NCBI GenBank assembly: GCA_900073065.1
Contig: FJOG01000005.1
Span: 682,001 to 746,000, forward strand
Length of the DNA: 64,000 nt
Direction of reading: 5' to 3'
Origin: Phialocephala subalpina
Taxonomy: Eukaryota; Ascomycota; Leotiomycetes; Helotiales; Mollisiaceae
Shown: positions 45,081 through 55,958 of the stretch, in pieces
Numbering within the stretch: the first letter of the stretch is position 1
How the letters are laid out: the number at the start of each line of letters is the position of its first letter
The notes under the pieces: generated by a model
The model's database searches: none
What the model was told of the DNA's origin: nothing
Seen by the model: the letters and a program-made list of their open reading frames with translations, nothing else
Program-made: the position numbers and the translations under genes

Positions 45081-45772
45081 CTACAGGTTCTTCTCTGGCG
45101 CTTGACCAGTCCCGCTTCCGTACTTCCTGACATGCTCCTTTCCAGCATTTTTATCCGCTTCGAAAACAGCAACTTCCTTGCTATCCATGTGCTTCGCGAC
45201 TTGATCTGCCTGCCACTTCTTGAACGTGAATCCCAAGCCTTCGTGGCTGTAGTCCCTGTCGTTCGCCTGATCTTTGTGGTACTTTACTCGGATGAAGTCG
45301 CTGTGAACGGTTTCGGGATCGAGTGACAGGGTAACTAGGGCGTTGATTGTGGCGGTTTTGGGAATGATCTTGAAGATCCAGGACTGCGATAGTCAGTGAA
45401 GTGCGTAGCAGTTGGGTATGACGGGTGGCAGACCTGTTCGTTCTTGAATTGGATCATCTCGTCATCGCTGCGGACAATCTGATACCCCTCGTTCTTGGAG
45501 GCTTTGAACAGCTTCGGCAAAGCAAACCATTGGCCTGCCATCTTGTATCTGTCGTTGGCGTACACAAATTGGTCATCGTAGACGCAGTCTGGCGTGTAGC
45601 GCTTCACTCGCTCAATTGTCGGCTCACAGCTATACAAAGCGAGAATGTCGTTGACGAGAGCTTGTCTGGCCTTGTCTAAGGGAATAGACTTGCTTGGATC
45701 TGGCTTCCAGTCCTCAGTCGCAGAGGTCTGACGGGCTTCGAACTGCTCGCCGGGTGCTGAATTGGTTGCCAT
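45081..45772 (-). CDS. NTF2-like/SnoaL-type small protein
   Basis: Two exons (45772-45434 and 45383-45081) encode 213 residues. The intron 45384-45433 (GTCTGC...CACTGAC..CGCAG, 50 bp) joins FKNEQ to SWIFKIIPKT. The pattern is an N-terminal helix (KARQALVNDILALYSC), then RYTPDCVYDDQF, a short helix around GQWFALPKLF, and alternating strands (EMIQFKNEQSWIFKII, TINALVTLSL). This suggests the cone-shaped NTF2/SnoaL fold used by many small enzymes and binding proteins. A charged C-terminal tail follows. The fold is inferred from order and length; no ligand or reaction can be named. Start and stop are clear. Confidence 0.7.
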
Positions 45773-46450
45773 AGCTCAGTAGATTGGAGATGTTCGCAGA
45801 GAAAGAGTTCTTGATGTGCGTGTAAATGTTCTAGTAGTAAGCATCGAGTCTTATAGGACAGTAAAACGAAAGGAGATGCACCGCTGTATTTATATTCAGT
45901 AGATATGTGGTGCTGCTAGTAAACAATAACCAGAAGAGAGTGATGATGTCAACGCAAGTATGACATCGATATTTCTGCCTTCGAGCTCGTCGGACACATT
46001 GCAATTCCCTAAGCCTCGAATTGTTCAATTCGAGTTGGACATCGGGTTTAGGTTTTGTCCGTAGAGCATTTGAGAAGATGGGAGCGGTTGAAAAGCTCCG
46101 ATGTTGACGTCGAGATATTGGAGGATTGCGGGAGATCGACGCTCGCTCGGCAACCCCAACGCCACTCTCTTCTGGGGAATGCCCAACATCGTCTCCTTTC
46201 GTCGTTTGCAGCTGTTATATGTGTGTTTCTGGCTTGCGACATCGATCGTCTTCGCCTGTTGCCAGATGCTTTGTTACTATTCATAAATGCGCATTTCCTC
46301 GTCCCCAAATTATCTCATATTGCCGTCAATGTCTCGAAATAAATAGGACGTATGATGGCCTAAGCGATCCTTGAACAGCTTCCAGATGTTCCAGATATTG
46401 AGCCATCGTTTCTCAGATAAAGTTGGTATATTTCTCCTGCATGGGGAACT
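45773..46450. other. Intergenic, no supported gene
   Basis: Promoter side of the NTF2-like gene and 3' side of the HET gene. Short + strand frames near 46055-46342 are chance-like. Confidence 0.5.
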
Positions 46451-48444
46451 TCATGTTGATTCATCCTCCTCAGTCACTTCACTGACCAGGTGATGTGACT
46501 CCCAGGGGCGAGATTTGCTACTAGATCCGTCGGGCTGCGAATGTTTCCAAACAACGTCCGAATGTGTAAGAGAAGAACCTCGAGATTCTCGATGGAACCT
46601 TCGTTCTGTACCTCTTTCGTCAAGTCCAGCAACTCTCTCAATGGCCGCGAAAGTGTGCGAAGTTGGGTGCTTCAGCTCAACCCCCGAGTAACAGTTGTGA
46701 CAGAGGTCAAAGTCGTGGCATTGCTGGCACTTGTATCGTGTACCACGGAAATTCTGCTTTTCCGTTAGCCATGTCTGTAGAAAAGAGACAAGTCAGCACT
46801 TGCCTTCGCCCAGCAGCCATCACAACCGATACCTTCGTGCCTCGGGCCCTGACCGAATTGGTCATTGTCCATCTGGTCGATGTCTACTATCCAGATCTTC
46901 TCGTGTCCATCATTATTCTCATGGATTGATATTTTAGTGCGAAACTTCTCTGCCTCCAATCCTTTCACCCGGTCGCCGGATATGACCCAGTCCTCACCCC
47001 CTTCCTCAAACCAGGTTGAGTTCAACTTGAACACATCTGGGAGAACCATTTCTTTATCTGGAAAGTATGATCTCGCCTCAGAACCCCAAGCAGGTCCCCC
47101 AAGCATGCAAACAGGGTTGAACTCGGAATCAAAGCCCAATTTCATGACCGAGAAGCCAGCTTTCGACTCGTACCAGAGCACGCCGGCGGTGCCCCGCTTT
47201 CCGATTGGGATTTCGAGTTCCCTTTCTTCGAGGCTCCACTTGTTCCGAGAAGTTACATCAATGAGAACATGTTCGTCAGTCCTCGGGCCAGTCTGAATGG
47301 TTATTTTGGTCGGTAATGTACGTAACCAGAACCCGTATTTCTTCTTCGACTCGGGGTGTACGTGGGACACATTCTGTCTCACGTAAATGCTCTTCGACTT
47401 ATAACCAATTATATCTTTTCCGAGTGTGGTAAGTGCGCTTCCGTTCAAGGAGACTCTCGCCATTTGGTTCTTCTCCTTCAAATATCTTAAAAATATGCCA
47501 CAACGACTTTGGAGGTCGAGGGCATTTCTCGTTTCACAATCAAGTGTGACCATAAATGTATCCATTGCCCATTGCTTCATCTGGAACTCGATGGAGAGAC
47601 CCATGTTGGTAATGCTGTATGGTATGCGATTCGTTTTTTCCTCGGCTACTACAACATTGTGGCATGAACGGAATTCTGATGGTGACTGGGCCAACAGCCC
47701 GCGATATCCGTCTCCAATAAAGCTCCAAGCAAACAGAGAATGATCGTCCGAATGCTTCATGATTTCTTCTTGCAGCCGGATAAAAGCTCTATCCCCCTCG
47801 CCATATAGTAAAGGCATATTGACTCCAAAGATCCCTAGGAGACAATAGGCAAGGTCTTCCGTTCTGGTCGTAGTTCGATTCGATGCCCACGCCATTCTTT
47901 GAGCGATACTGCATAATTCCGGATCCTCACCGTTCAGAATCCGAGTGTCAACTCTGGTGATATCCGAAATGCGATCTTGCAATGTTTGTTTGGTCCCCAG
48001 TAACTGCCAAGAATCGTCGAAAAATAACACCTCAGAAGGCGCAATCAGCTCTTGCAGTGTCCATCCTCGAGACCACCAGCTCGACTTTTTAAAAGTCCAT
48101 CCAGAATCTGAGGAACCACTTTGCACATCAAACAAAAATACACAACAGAAAACTGCATTCTTATACCATCTATACATCGAGTTGATTGCCTCTGATAGCT
48201 CCGCACTGCTCGATTTGTCGATGCAACACGTGTCAACCCAAACATATTGCAACTTTCGTCTCACTGCCTCTTCGCAGATCAGCTTGACCTTGACGAATCC
48301 CGCTTTCTCTTTCGCTGTGCCCTTCTGTATGTCTTGGAGGGAGACTTCATCAGCTTGCCATCTATGGGATAAGATCGCATATTGTGGGAAATTTTCGTCG
48401 AAGAATTCTTCGAGCTTAAAGGTAGTCGCATTGAGGAGCCTCAT
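46451..48444 (-). CDS. HET-domain protein with C-terminal ZZ zinc finger
   Basis: Two exons (48444-46804 and 46753-46451) encode 647 residues. The HET domain covers about residues 15-260: QYAILSHRW, KLQYVWVDTCCIDK, WWSRGWTLQELIAP, then EDLAYCLLGIFGVNMPLLYGEG. The intron 46754-46803 starts GCAAGT and ends GCAG with a GGCTAACG branch, so it is a GC-AG intron. Removing it joins HEGIGCDGCWAK to NFRGTRYKCQQCHDFDLC, followed by HNCY and HPTSHTF, a complete ZZ finger. Without this splice the ZZ would be truncated. HET proteins drive vegetative-incompatibility cell death in filamentous ascomycetes; ZZ fingers bind peptides or modified histone tails. The middle part (about 260-540) is a beta-rich region of unknown role. 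The pairing suggests a self/non-self sensor or executor, which is inference. Confidence 0.88.
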
Positions 48445-48819
48445 TGTCCGACAGACATTTGAGCCTTAGAGTCGAGGTGCCTCACTCATGGGCGTATCAA
48501 AAAATAGAAGCGATCAAGATGCGTCAGTTTGATGTCGTTGAAGTTGCCGTCGTGGAGGCCTGGAAATGTGTCGCAGAGATCCAGCCTCACGCCGTGCGGT
48601 GGTTGATCCAAAGCTATTGAACAGTCGGCCAAACAAATTGAGACGAAATATCGGAGTCAAGTGATTCTCCCTAACCCAAACTCTCGAAAATCACATTTGA
48701 CATGTATTCAAAGTCTCTCAAGGCTCTATCGAAACTCTTCTCCCCCTTTCGATATGCAAAATATGTCATTGTGCTTTCGAGTCACGTGCGTTGAGCAGTA
48801 TTGAAGTCCTTATTGGTGC
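48445..48819. other. Promoter region of the HET gene
   Basis: Upstream of the leftward HET gene and bounded by the transposon-like element. No gene seen. Confidence 0.5.
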
Positions 48820-49429
48820 GGCGTTGGTTACAACAACAGGCGGTTCTAGCTAGACCCACAGGCCTGTGGCTGTAGCCGAGCACCTGTGTCTGTAACCGGA
48901 ATCAAAGTTAAACTACACGCCGTAAGTGATCGAGTTAAGGCCTTGACATTTGAGGATATACTTTCCGAAGCCGCTAAGAAAAGAGTACCAAATGAAATGC
49001 TAATCTCTTCAGGCTTAAGCAAAATGCGCTATGCTAGAGATTAGCATCATAGCGCTTAATACAAAAACATTAGAGAAGCAATTTCGCTTTTCGAGAACTT
49101 ATTTAAATTAACTTCGATATTAATTTAAATACTAAAAGTAGTAGACTCTTATTGTTTCTCTCAAGCTACTAGTAGCGATCGCCGACCCAGAATATATCTT
49201 TAAAAACTAATTTCGATATCTTAATCTCGGGTGTAGCTCGCGATAGGTAAAAGCGGTAAAAGCGGTAAAAGAAGTACGGAGTAAAGCTCGGAATCCGGGA
49301 ATAGTAGCAAGAACGACTAATCAAAGTACTTGGATTTGACATTACTTAGCTGGTTAGCCAGAGAGGTCCTTGGTTACAGCCATAGGCCTGTGGTTGTAGC
49401 CAGAAGCACCTGTGGCTGTAACCGCCGCC
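48820..49429. mobile_element. 610-bp non-autonomous TIR element, AT-rich interior
   Basis: The ends (about 48820-48878 and 49373-49429) are inverted repeats of about 57 bp at roughly 80% identity. Both contain GGTTACA, then CCACAGGCCT and GGCTGTA blocks. Direct repeats TATTGGTGC (48811-48819) and TACTGGTGC (49430-49438) flank it, differing by one C/T change, which fits an 8-9 bp target duplication. That length and the long TIRs suggest hAT or Mutator-like origin. The interior is AT/TA-rich with no open frame of note, consistent with decay or RIP-type mutation. It lies in the promoter-side flank of the HET gene. Confidence 0.7.
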
Positions 49430-50485
49430 TACTGGTGCATCTTCTCGTTCCTGCTATCAACATGAACGAGATATGAACATCTTATTATCATATCGTGATA
49501 GAGAGTTTTTGATGCTCTTACTGTAGCCATGACGATTTTGGCTACGTGAGGAAAGACTCTGGACCACACCTCTCTTTGCGGAATTTCACCGATGCCGCTT
49601 CGCTCGGCCTTGAGAAACAATCTGAAACAAAGTATGGCACCTACAAGGTCTATAACTTCCCAGTACCAATTCGTCCGAGAGAAGTACCTTTTCAGCTAAG
49701 AAGTGCCTGATCCCCAACACTCGCAAGCTGCTTCCAACCTCCTGACCACTTTCGACCACTTGATAGCCTTGAGACAATCACAACATGCATGCCACTCATG
49801 ATGCTTGCCATACATCTTGTATAATTTGACCATCCGCTGATATATCGATGCTCTCGCGCCGGATCTTGTCCAGCTTCTGTATTGACGATGTCCTGTCTCA
49901 TATGGATGCTCAGTATGGGAAGACAACACATCAACCATGGGATAGGATCTTGGATCTGAGCTCAGACCATGAGGCATATTAAGATTTCAATTGTAACGAT
50001 GTTGCTCGGCAGCCATGATAATCTAGGGGATCGAAGGTCTAGCATCTGAATATGTGAATTCTAGTGTCGATATCGTGGAGTTATCGGAGGACTTACAGTG
50101 TAGGATTGTCGGAGAGGAACTTGTGGGGAATAACCTCTCTAATAGCTATAGCCAGGTCATTCACCGACTATGTTGGGTTGAAAACATACAAATATCTGCG
50201 GAAAGTCCGTCGCATGATACCTGAAGGCCCAAGTGGATGTCATTTGACGCGCTTCGAAGAATGGCGCTTGATGGGAATGTGAAGGAAGCGAAATTTGCAA
50301 GAAGCTATATAATTCATAAGGCAGAGAGGTGCCACTTATTATACTGATGAGCTTCTGAAGGTGATCTCGTGACGGAGCCTGCGATGCTCACGGGTTTTCT
50401 TCGTGTGATTCACCCCACTGCCGGCATTCGGGGCCTGATTGGGCCTGTTGCCTTTTCGGTACAGCGAGGCGAAAGGTATGTATAT
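49430..50485. other. Flank of the repeat region, with a possible short minus-strand gene
   Basis: A 93-codon minus frame at 49696-49977 (ATG, MPHGLSSDPRSYP, then a helix-like IYQRMVKLYKMYGKHHEW) is the best candidate. It has no recognised domain or partner exon. Confidence that it is a gene is about 0.25. Confidence 0.3.
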
Positions 50486-50630
50486 ATTTAAATAACAATT
50501 TTTGTAGCACAACAAAAGAAAACCGGGTATACACGGTGAGCTCTGCTGTACCAAACTTAGACACAGTCAAGGGTAGATAACTCAACGTGTGTGCTTCCAC
50601 ACTCTGGTAGCATTCTGCGAGGTGTGGCTT
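50486..50630 (+). repeat. Direct repeat unit, copy 1 (~145 bp)
   Basis: This aligns along its length with 50697-50838 at roughly 75-80% identity. A 23-bp core (ACCAAACTTAGACACAGTCAAGG type) and a near-identical 3' block (TTCCACACTCTGGTAGCATT, then CTGCGAGGTGTGG) are shared. CCACAC and GTGTGG at the 3' end can pair as a small stem. Confidence 0.75.
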
Positions 50631-50696
50631 GGTACAATCTTTTTGGTTCTTTTTTTGCTCAATTATTTTCAGCTTCAAAGATCGTTTTGTACTTAA

Positions 50697-50838
50697 TATT
50701 TTAAATAAGCACTTTTCCGACACAACAAGCGGGTACACATGATAAGCTCTATCACACCAAACTTAGACACAGTCAAGGATAGATCACTTAACATGATGTG
50801 CTTCCACACTCTGGTAGCATTCTGCGAGGTGTGGTTTG
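50697..50838 (+). repeat. Direct repeat unit, copy 2 (~142 bp)
   Basis: Second copy, offset about 208 bp from the first, with the same TTTAAATAA start, core and 3' stem-forming block. Pyrimidine tracts follow both copies. No coding capacity is seen. Confidence 0.75.
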
Positions 50839-51087
50839 CTTTTTTTTTCTTTTTTCTTTTTGCCTAGGAAGGTGGTCTTTGGAAAGTTTAAATTTTTTTT
50901 TTGACCAACTTGGTCGCTAGCAACCCCCCTTTTTAGACGAGGCTAGTCTTTCGCTTGATTATTCCGCTCCACGATCTTTGTACTTCACCTTCATGTGCTG
51001 TGCAAACCTGAATCATTATCCATCATGAGCTCGTCATACTCTTGCATCGTCAGACTCAACGTTCCTTAAACCCCGGCATCCCTCCCA

Positions 51088-51589
51088 ATGTCGAGAAAAA
51101 CTACCACTCTAAAGTCCCAAGCAGTGGGAATATTAGAAGTTGTGGAAAGTCTTCAAGTCAAGTCAAATCTTTTGCTATTCAGCGAGTAAAATCTCACGTC
51201 TTTAGGAACAGTACTAGAGCTTCACTTCAGAGTACCTTGGATGCTAGAACATTTCGCTACTCTCAGTTTCACTCTCCAGAACGCCGTGTGCCGCTTTGAC
51301 TCGGTATCGCGTGTTCCCCCAGTTAGCACCATGACTAACAATTCTTCAATAATTCCAGAACTCATGTCACTTCTAGACCCGCTTGTTGCTTCGCTCTCAG
51401 CACTTGTATTGGAATAGCTCCCACCACCGACGTTTGCAACAACCAGCGTGGTATTCCCCATGATAGATTACAAAACGTCAACTTGTGTCTCGCAAGGAAG
51501 GGAACAATGACCCGGCAGACATTGAAATTCTCAGACGGAGAATGTGGGAACAAAATCATCGGCTTACGGCTAATGGTGGTGGTCTATGA
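51088..51589 (+). CDS. Possible small four-exon gene of unknown function
   Basis: Exons 51088-51185, 51231-51311, 51360-51405 and 51467-51589 give a product of about 115 residues with matching phases. The introns are 45, 48 and 61 bp; the second has a strong GACTAAC branch and TCCAG acceptor. The translation is helical and protein-like: TLKSQAVGILEVVESLQ, then MLEHFATLSFTLQNAVCRFD, then LMSLLDPLVASLSAL, then DPADIEILRRRMWEQNHRL. The second intron could also be retained, since it is 3n and stop-free, giving 131 residues. I recognise no family. All exons are short and the model was built by eye, so it may be a chance assembly or a relic beside the repeats. Confidence 0.4.
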
Positions 51590-52438
51590 TGATGGTCAGT
51601 CGCAACAAATCAAGGAAGAACGATTGTCACAGGCGATGTCAGGCATCTGTGGCAGAATAGAAAATATTCAGGGCAATGCTAAAATAGACAACTCTGAAGC
51701 AAGTGATCTTCAACGGTTATTGCGCTCGTTTGAGGCTTTTCTTGGATAGTACAGATCTGAGGACACCGTCGTTTGCTGCGCAGGATGATCCTGCAAAGTC
51801 ACGCGCAATAAACGGTACTTACGAGATATATAAGATAGAGCGAGTTAATCTCTCCAAATAGTAAGGAGAATCATCAATTGGAGACTCCAACGGACTCAAA
51901 ATCGGGGGTTGTCGCGCAATATGCGTCCTGCGAAGTCCCTACGAAGTCAGGCACAACGCAGTATACTCGTAGGGTGTACAACACAGAGCACCTCTAGTTC
52001 TCAACGTATCTGAGATGACCAATTGAAGTCTCCATGGCTTGCAAAAGTCTTCGCTAAGACCTGTGAACGCACGAAGAGCAAGCGTTCTGGTTACCGTCCC
52101 TATATCGGACGAAAAGAACGCAATATGTAGTTCCACAGTGAATAAGAACGACGTAATCATGAATTGGACCTTCTAATTCACTAGCTTCATAATAGGCGAG
52201 CACTAGCTCGATGCTGCTGGGAAATTGAATGTTTCGACGGTCTGGATCTGCATATAATCCTCCTCGAGTCTCAACTTTCCCAAAACATCCTCAACCTTGC
52301 AACATTTTCCACCAACAACTCAACCACGACAACACCTTCGCGCGACAATTCAAGCACCTCTACAAACATCAAGAACACTCTGCGCAACAGTGGAAACACT
52401 TCCTACACCATCAAAACAACATCGAATCGATAGTAACA
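51590..52438. other. Intergenic, 5' side of the first BTB gene
   Basis: An open frame to 51749 (+) continues past the small gene but in another frame. The remainder shows no gene. The leader just before 52439 is CA-rich. Confidence 0.4.
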
Positions 52439-53183
52439 ATGTCTTCTACCACTTCTCCAAAGATGTTGACGACCCAAGAGCGCACAAAGTAAGTACCTCA
52501 AGGCGCGACAGCACCAAGCGCAAAGCTAATTAAGCCACAGGATGCAGTCTTCTACCAGTCTTACCGTCGCTGTCGGACCAAAGAAGAAGTTGTACTTCCT
52601 CCCAAAGAGCATCGTATCACACTACTACTCCCCACACTTCGCATGCACCTTAGAGAACACCAAGAAGCTCGAGCTCTTGGGTGAAACGACCGATAACTTC
52701 GACGTTATCGTTGACTACATGATGCGCAACATTATTCCTGGTGAGAAGAATGCGAACTCGAAGAGAACCATCGACGACAACAAAGACACTATTGCCCAGT
52801 GCTTGCGCTTCCTCGAGTTCGCCGACAAGTACGAGCTTGGTGATGTCTCTGAAGTTCTTTATGGACCTCTTAGCAAGGCCATTTGTGATCTATCCTTCCA
52901 CAAGAAGCGTGGCGACAGCCCTAGATCATCGAAGGTCCAAAAGCAGTGCGGTATCGAGGGCTCGGATATTGAGCGCATCTTTAGCCTCTGTCCAGCCGGA
53001 AGTCGCCTCCGAACCCTTGCAGCACAAGCTTCTCTCTCCTTCTCCGGTCCCCAAGCACTCGATACATGGTCAGAACAAACCGAGAATGTTCCTGGGTTTG
53101 CGGGAGAATTGATGGGTCAACTTGCCACAAGCTTCCAACGCCAGCAATGGATGGACCCAGTTATCAAGCAAAAGCGCCAATGA
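52439..53183 (+). CDS. BTB/POZ-domain protein (paralogue 1)
   Basis: Two exons (52439-52488 and 52541-53183) encode 230 residues. The intron is GTAAGT...GCTAATTAAGCCACAG (52 bp). The BTB core includes LTVAVGPKKKLYFLPKSIVSHYYSPHF and then FDVIVDYMMRN, with a following helix ECADKY-like segment (CLRFLEFADKYELGDVSEVLYGPL). The C-terminus is a Ser/Gln-rich helix region with no kelch, MATH or NPH3 domain. Such stand-alone fungal BTB proteins may dimerise or adapt Cul3 ligases; the role here is unknown. The first exon is exactly 50 bp, like that of the next gene, and the two share the GPxKKxYxLPKxxxxH motif, so they look like an old tandem duplication. Confidence 0.8.
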
Positions 53184-53911
53184 AGGCTTCTTGGGGCTTC
53201 ATGGGGGCAGACTGCTTGGGTTGGGTAATGTTGGTATTGGAGTTTTGAGGATCTGAACATATAGCACGGGTGGATGAGGACAAAGTCAAAGTCTTGTGTT
53301 CTCGACAGCATTTTGATGCTATTTTCTTATGAATAGGGGTACTTCCGAAGGATGTCCTTGGAGGAGACGATACTTGGTCTGGTTCACTCTTTCATGTACC
53401 ACACTTGGGGACACATTGTGGTGGAGGGCAAAGAGCAATTGGTAACTTGGGAAGGATTCATGTGCTCTTATCCGAGCAAACCCTTGATGTCTTAGCGATC
53501 TGGTCTTGTCATGATTTGGCAGAGCAATGCAAAAAAGCAAAAACAATATATCCAGAATATGAACGTGAATGGCATTAACTTCAGTGCTTAGTGATCAACC
53601 GTGAACTGACAATACTTCAACAGCCTGGTTCTTGGTATAGCCGTGGTAAGTGTGTAACTGCAACACCTAAGTCTAGCAGTCCTCTTGCGAAGTTGAGCCT
53701 GTACCTGAACCTAACAGCGTCATCTTCACGGAAGTTTGATATTCGCTAACCGAGAATCTGCCCATATATTTCGATTTTAAAAGCCAACAACCAACAACCT
53801 CAAGCACAACATCGAATAATTCGACCAACAAGAGACGATCTCAAGTTCTTTAGCAACTCAGCCAGAAACGGACGATCTCAATCCTCTCGCAAGAAGCTAT
53901 TCGATAGCCCA
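53184..53911. other. Intergenic between the two BTB genes
   Basis: 3'-UTR of paralogue 1 and promoter/leader of paralogue 2, whose leader is rich in CAACA-type sequence. No gene seen. Confidence 0.5.
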
Positions 53912-54955
53912 ATGGCTCCTCAAGCTCCTCCAAAGCAGCCTGTTGCCGTCGATCTGATCAAGTAAGTTTCATCAAATTATCATCATTTGTAGACAACTGA
54001 TAGTGAGTCTACAGAGTGATTTCAGGTCCTCGAGTCGATGTGTTCATCGGTCCCAGAAAGAAGCACTACTCTCTTCCAAAGAACCTCCTGTGCCACTTCT
54101 CCGAACACTTCGATGATTACATCAATGTCGACTTCAATGAGGGCGAGACGCATAAGATTGAGCTTCCGGAGGACGAGGTTGAGGAAGTTGCGCTTATTCT
54201 GGAGTACATGCTTAACATCGGTGTCCGTGGCAGCACAGTCAAGACGACCACGGTGGAGTTCGAGAAGGGGCTCAAGGAATGCATCGACTTCGCCAAAAAT
54301 GTTGGCATGTACAACTTTGAAGATGTTATCGAGGTCAGAAAAAAGATCTTGCACGAGGTGCAACAGCAATGGAAGATCAAGTATCAAGGGAAGAGGTTCA
54401 CAGAACGATGGATCCTAGGAGAAGATGGCAAGCCTGTCCGCCAAAGAGATCACAGCGGTAAAGAGATTGTGCAAAAGATGAGAGGCAAGTTTGTCTTGGT
54501 TGAGAAGTCTGTCAGGAAACCTCTTTTGATTGCGGAGAAAGGTAAGTCATTCTGTTAAACGGGTATTAAATCAAAACTGATATATAATAGCCGTTGATCT
54601 ATTGTTCGGGCCTTGGTTGTCATCCAAGAAGGCTGGGAAAGAGCGTTCCTGGTTCATGAAACGTGCACTAAACCGCTTTGCTGGTGCACGGAAGGATGAT
54701 GTCGATTTCATTCTTCGTGTTATCGACATTAAAATCGAAAAGGCTAGAAAAGTTGAATCGGTGACGACCGAGATTGAGGAAACGTCACTTGGCCCTGTGG
54801 TAATGACGACAACCAAGTCTGCAGATAATGTCCGCGTGAATTACGATCATTCACAGCAAGAGATGGACCCCAAGAAGCATTCTTGCCCCAAGAATCAGTT
54901 CTGGGCTGCAGTACGAGCAGAAACTGCCGCCAAGAGGAATACCCCTGGTGAATAA
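53912..54955 (+). CDS. BTB/POZ-domain protein (paralogue 2)
   Basis: Three exons (53912-53961, 54015-54541, 54591-54955) encode 313 residues. Introns are GTAAGT/ACAG (53 bp) and GTAAGT/AATAG (49 bp). The BTB core is VDVFIGPRKKHYSLPKNLLCHFSEHF, then IELPEDEVEEVALILEYML, with the downstream helix ECIDFAKNVGMYNFEDVIEV. The C-terminal half is unlike paralogue 1: basic and charged (GKRFTERWILGEDGK; AGKERSWFMKRALNRF), ending in a Lys-rich tail. No known domain is seen there. The first exon is 50 bp and ends in the same phase as in paralogue 1, supporting common origin. Function is unknown beyond BTB-mediated protein interaction. Confidence 0.8.
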
Positions 54956-55185
54956 ATGAGTATTTGAAGAATGTGGAACTACCAAGTCACTTTATTTAGC
55001 TGATAGAAATTCCTGTCCAAGAATGGGCATCACTGTACGGTACGAGAGTCATAGACGATACTGGGGGAGAAGTCAGAGTTCTTTTGGTGGATATGGCGGA
55101 ATTGCTAAAGTAGGCACGCAGCACTACTAGCCTGGAATGACGCGCAAATAGAAGAAAGGACCATGCAAAAATATCCCTGAAACGC

Positions 55186-55958
55186 TTAGACCTTCATCTC
55201 AGAGAGACCATGCTTCCAGACGGTGACGAAAGGAGTAACACCATCCTCGCGGTAGTTCATCAGAAGAACCCTTGAAAATGTCAGCAAAAACCCCCCGGAA
55301 GACCAGCAAAAACTCACATTCCGTCGGGATCCATTGACTCGCCGATATAGAAGTCGTAGTCCTTGAAGTTCGATACGATCTTCTTGGCATACGATTGGGC
55401 ACCTGTCTCGAACGCCTTGACCTCTTCATCGCTGGCTCCCTTCTCCTTCATTGCCTCTTTGACCTTCTTCATGTATCCTGTGTATATGTTAGAAAGCTCT
55501 CTGAGTCTTCGTTCGATTCGAGCCGCGTACCCTTCAAGTGTCCGAGATATGACTTCTTGTCGAAGGAAGTGGATTGGAGACGGAAGGAGTTAACAACGTT
55601 GTTAACCTGGACAGCGCCATCCTCAACACCCTCATCGGCCTCCTCAGCAGATGCGTTGGCACCGGTGTCTGTATTTCCCATCAGCACTTGTCGTCTTATT
55701 CCAGCGGTGTGGTATACGTACTGACTTCGACCGCACCAAGAGTAATCATGGCGCAATCGACCTCGTAGACGACACCGTCGACCTCCTTGATATCGTACGA
55801 GTCCGACATGACCTCGTCGCCGGTGATAATGTCCTGTAGTACATCTCGGTCAGCGATTATTCTCCACATTCTTTGGCCCACACAAGGCTCGCAGCTCAAG
55901 TCCAAGTGCGGGGTCGCATCTGCGCAAAGGTCTGAGTTTGTACCTTGTAGATTATCAT
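55186..55958 (-). CDS. TMA19: Translationally controlled tumour protein (TCTP) homologue
   Basis: Five exons (55958-55944, 55833-55722, 55668-55531, 55477-55318, 55270-55186) encode 169 residues, the standard TCTP length. The first exon is only 15 bp (MIIYK). Signature parts: [11 protein letters not shown], the TCTP-1 like [30 protein letters not shown], and the TCTP-2 region [21 protein letters not shown], ending LSEMKV. Introns have standard signals. TCTP is an abundant conserved cytosolic protein linked to translation elongation, stress and, in yeast, mitochondrial and ribosome association. The gene is intron-dense for its size. It is divergent from SUR2 on its right, with about 575 bp between start codons. 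Confidence 0.95.

Noticed and set aside
55511..55523. TTCGATTCGAG resembling a tRNA T-loop
   Set aside because: Lies inside a TCTP intron without any other tRNA arm.
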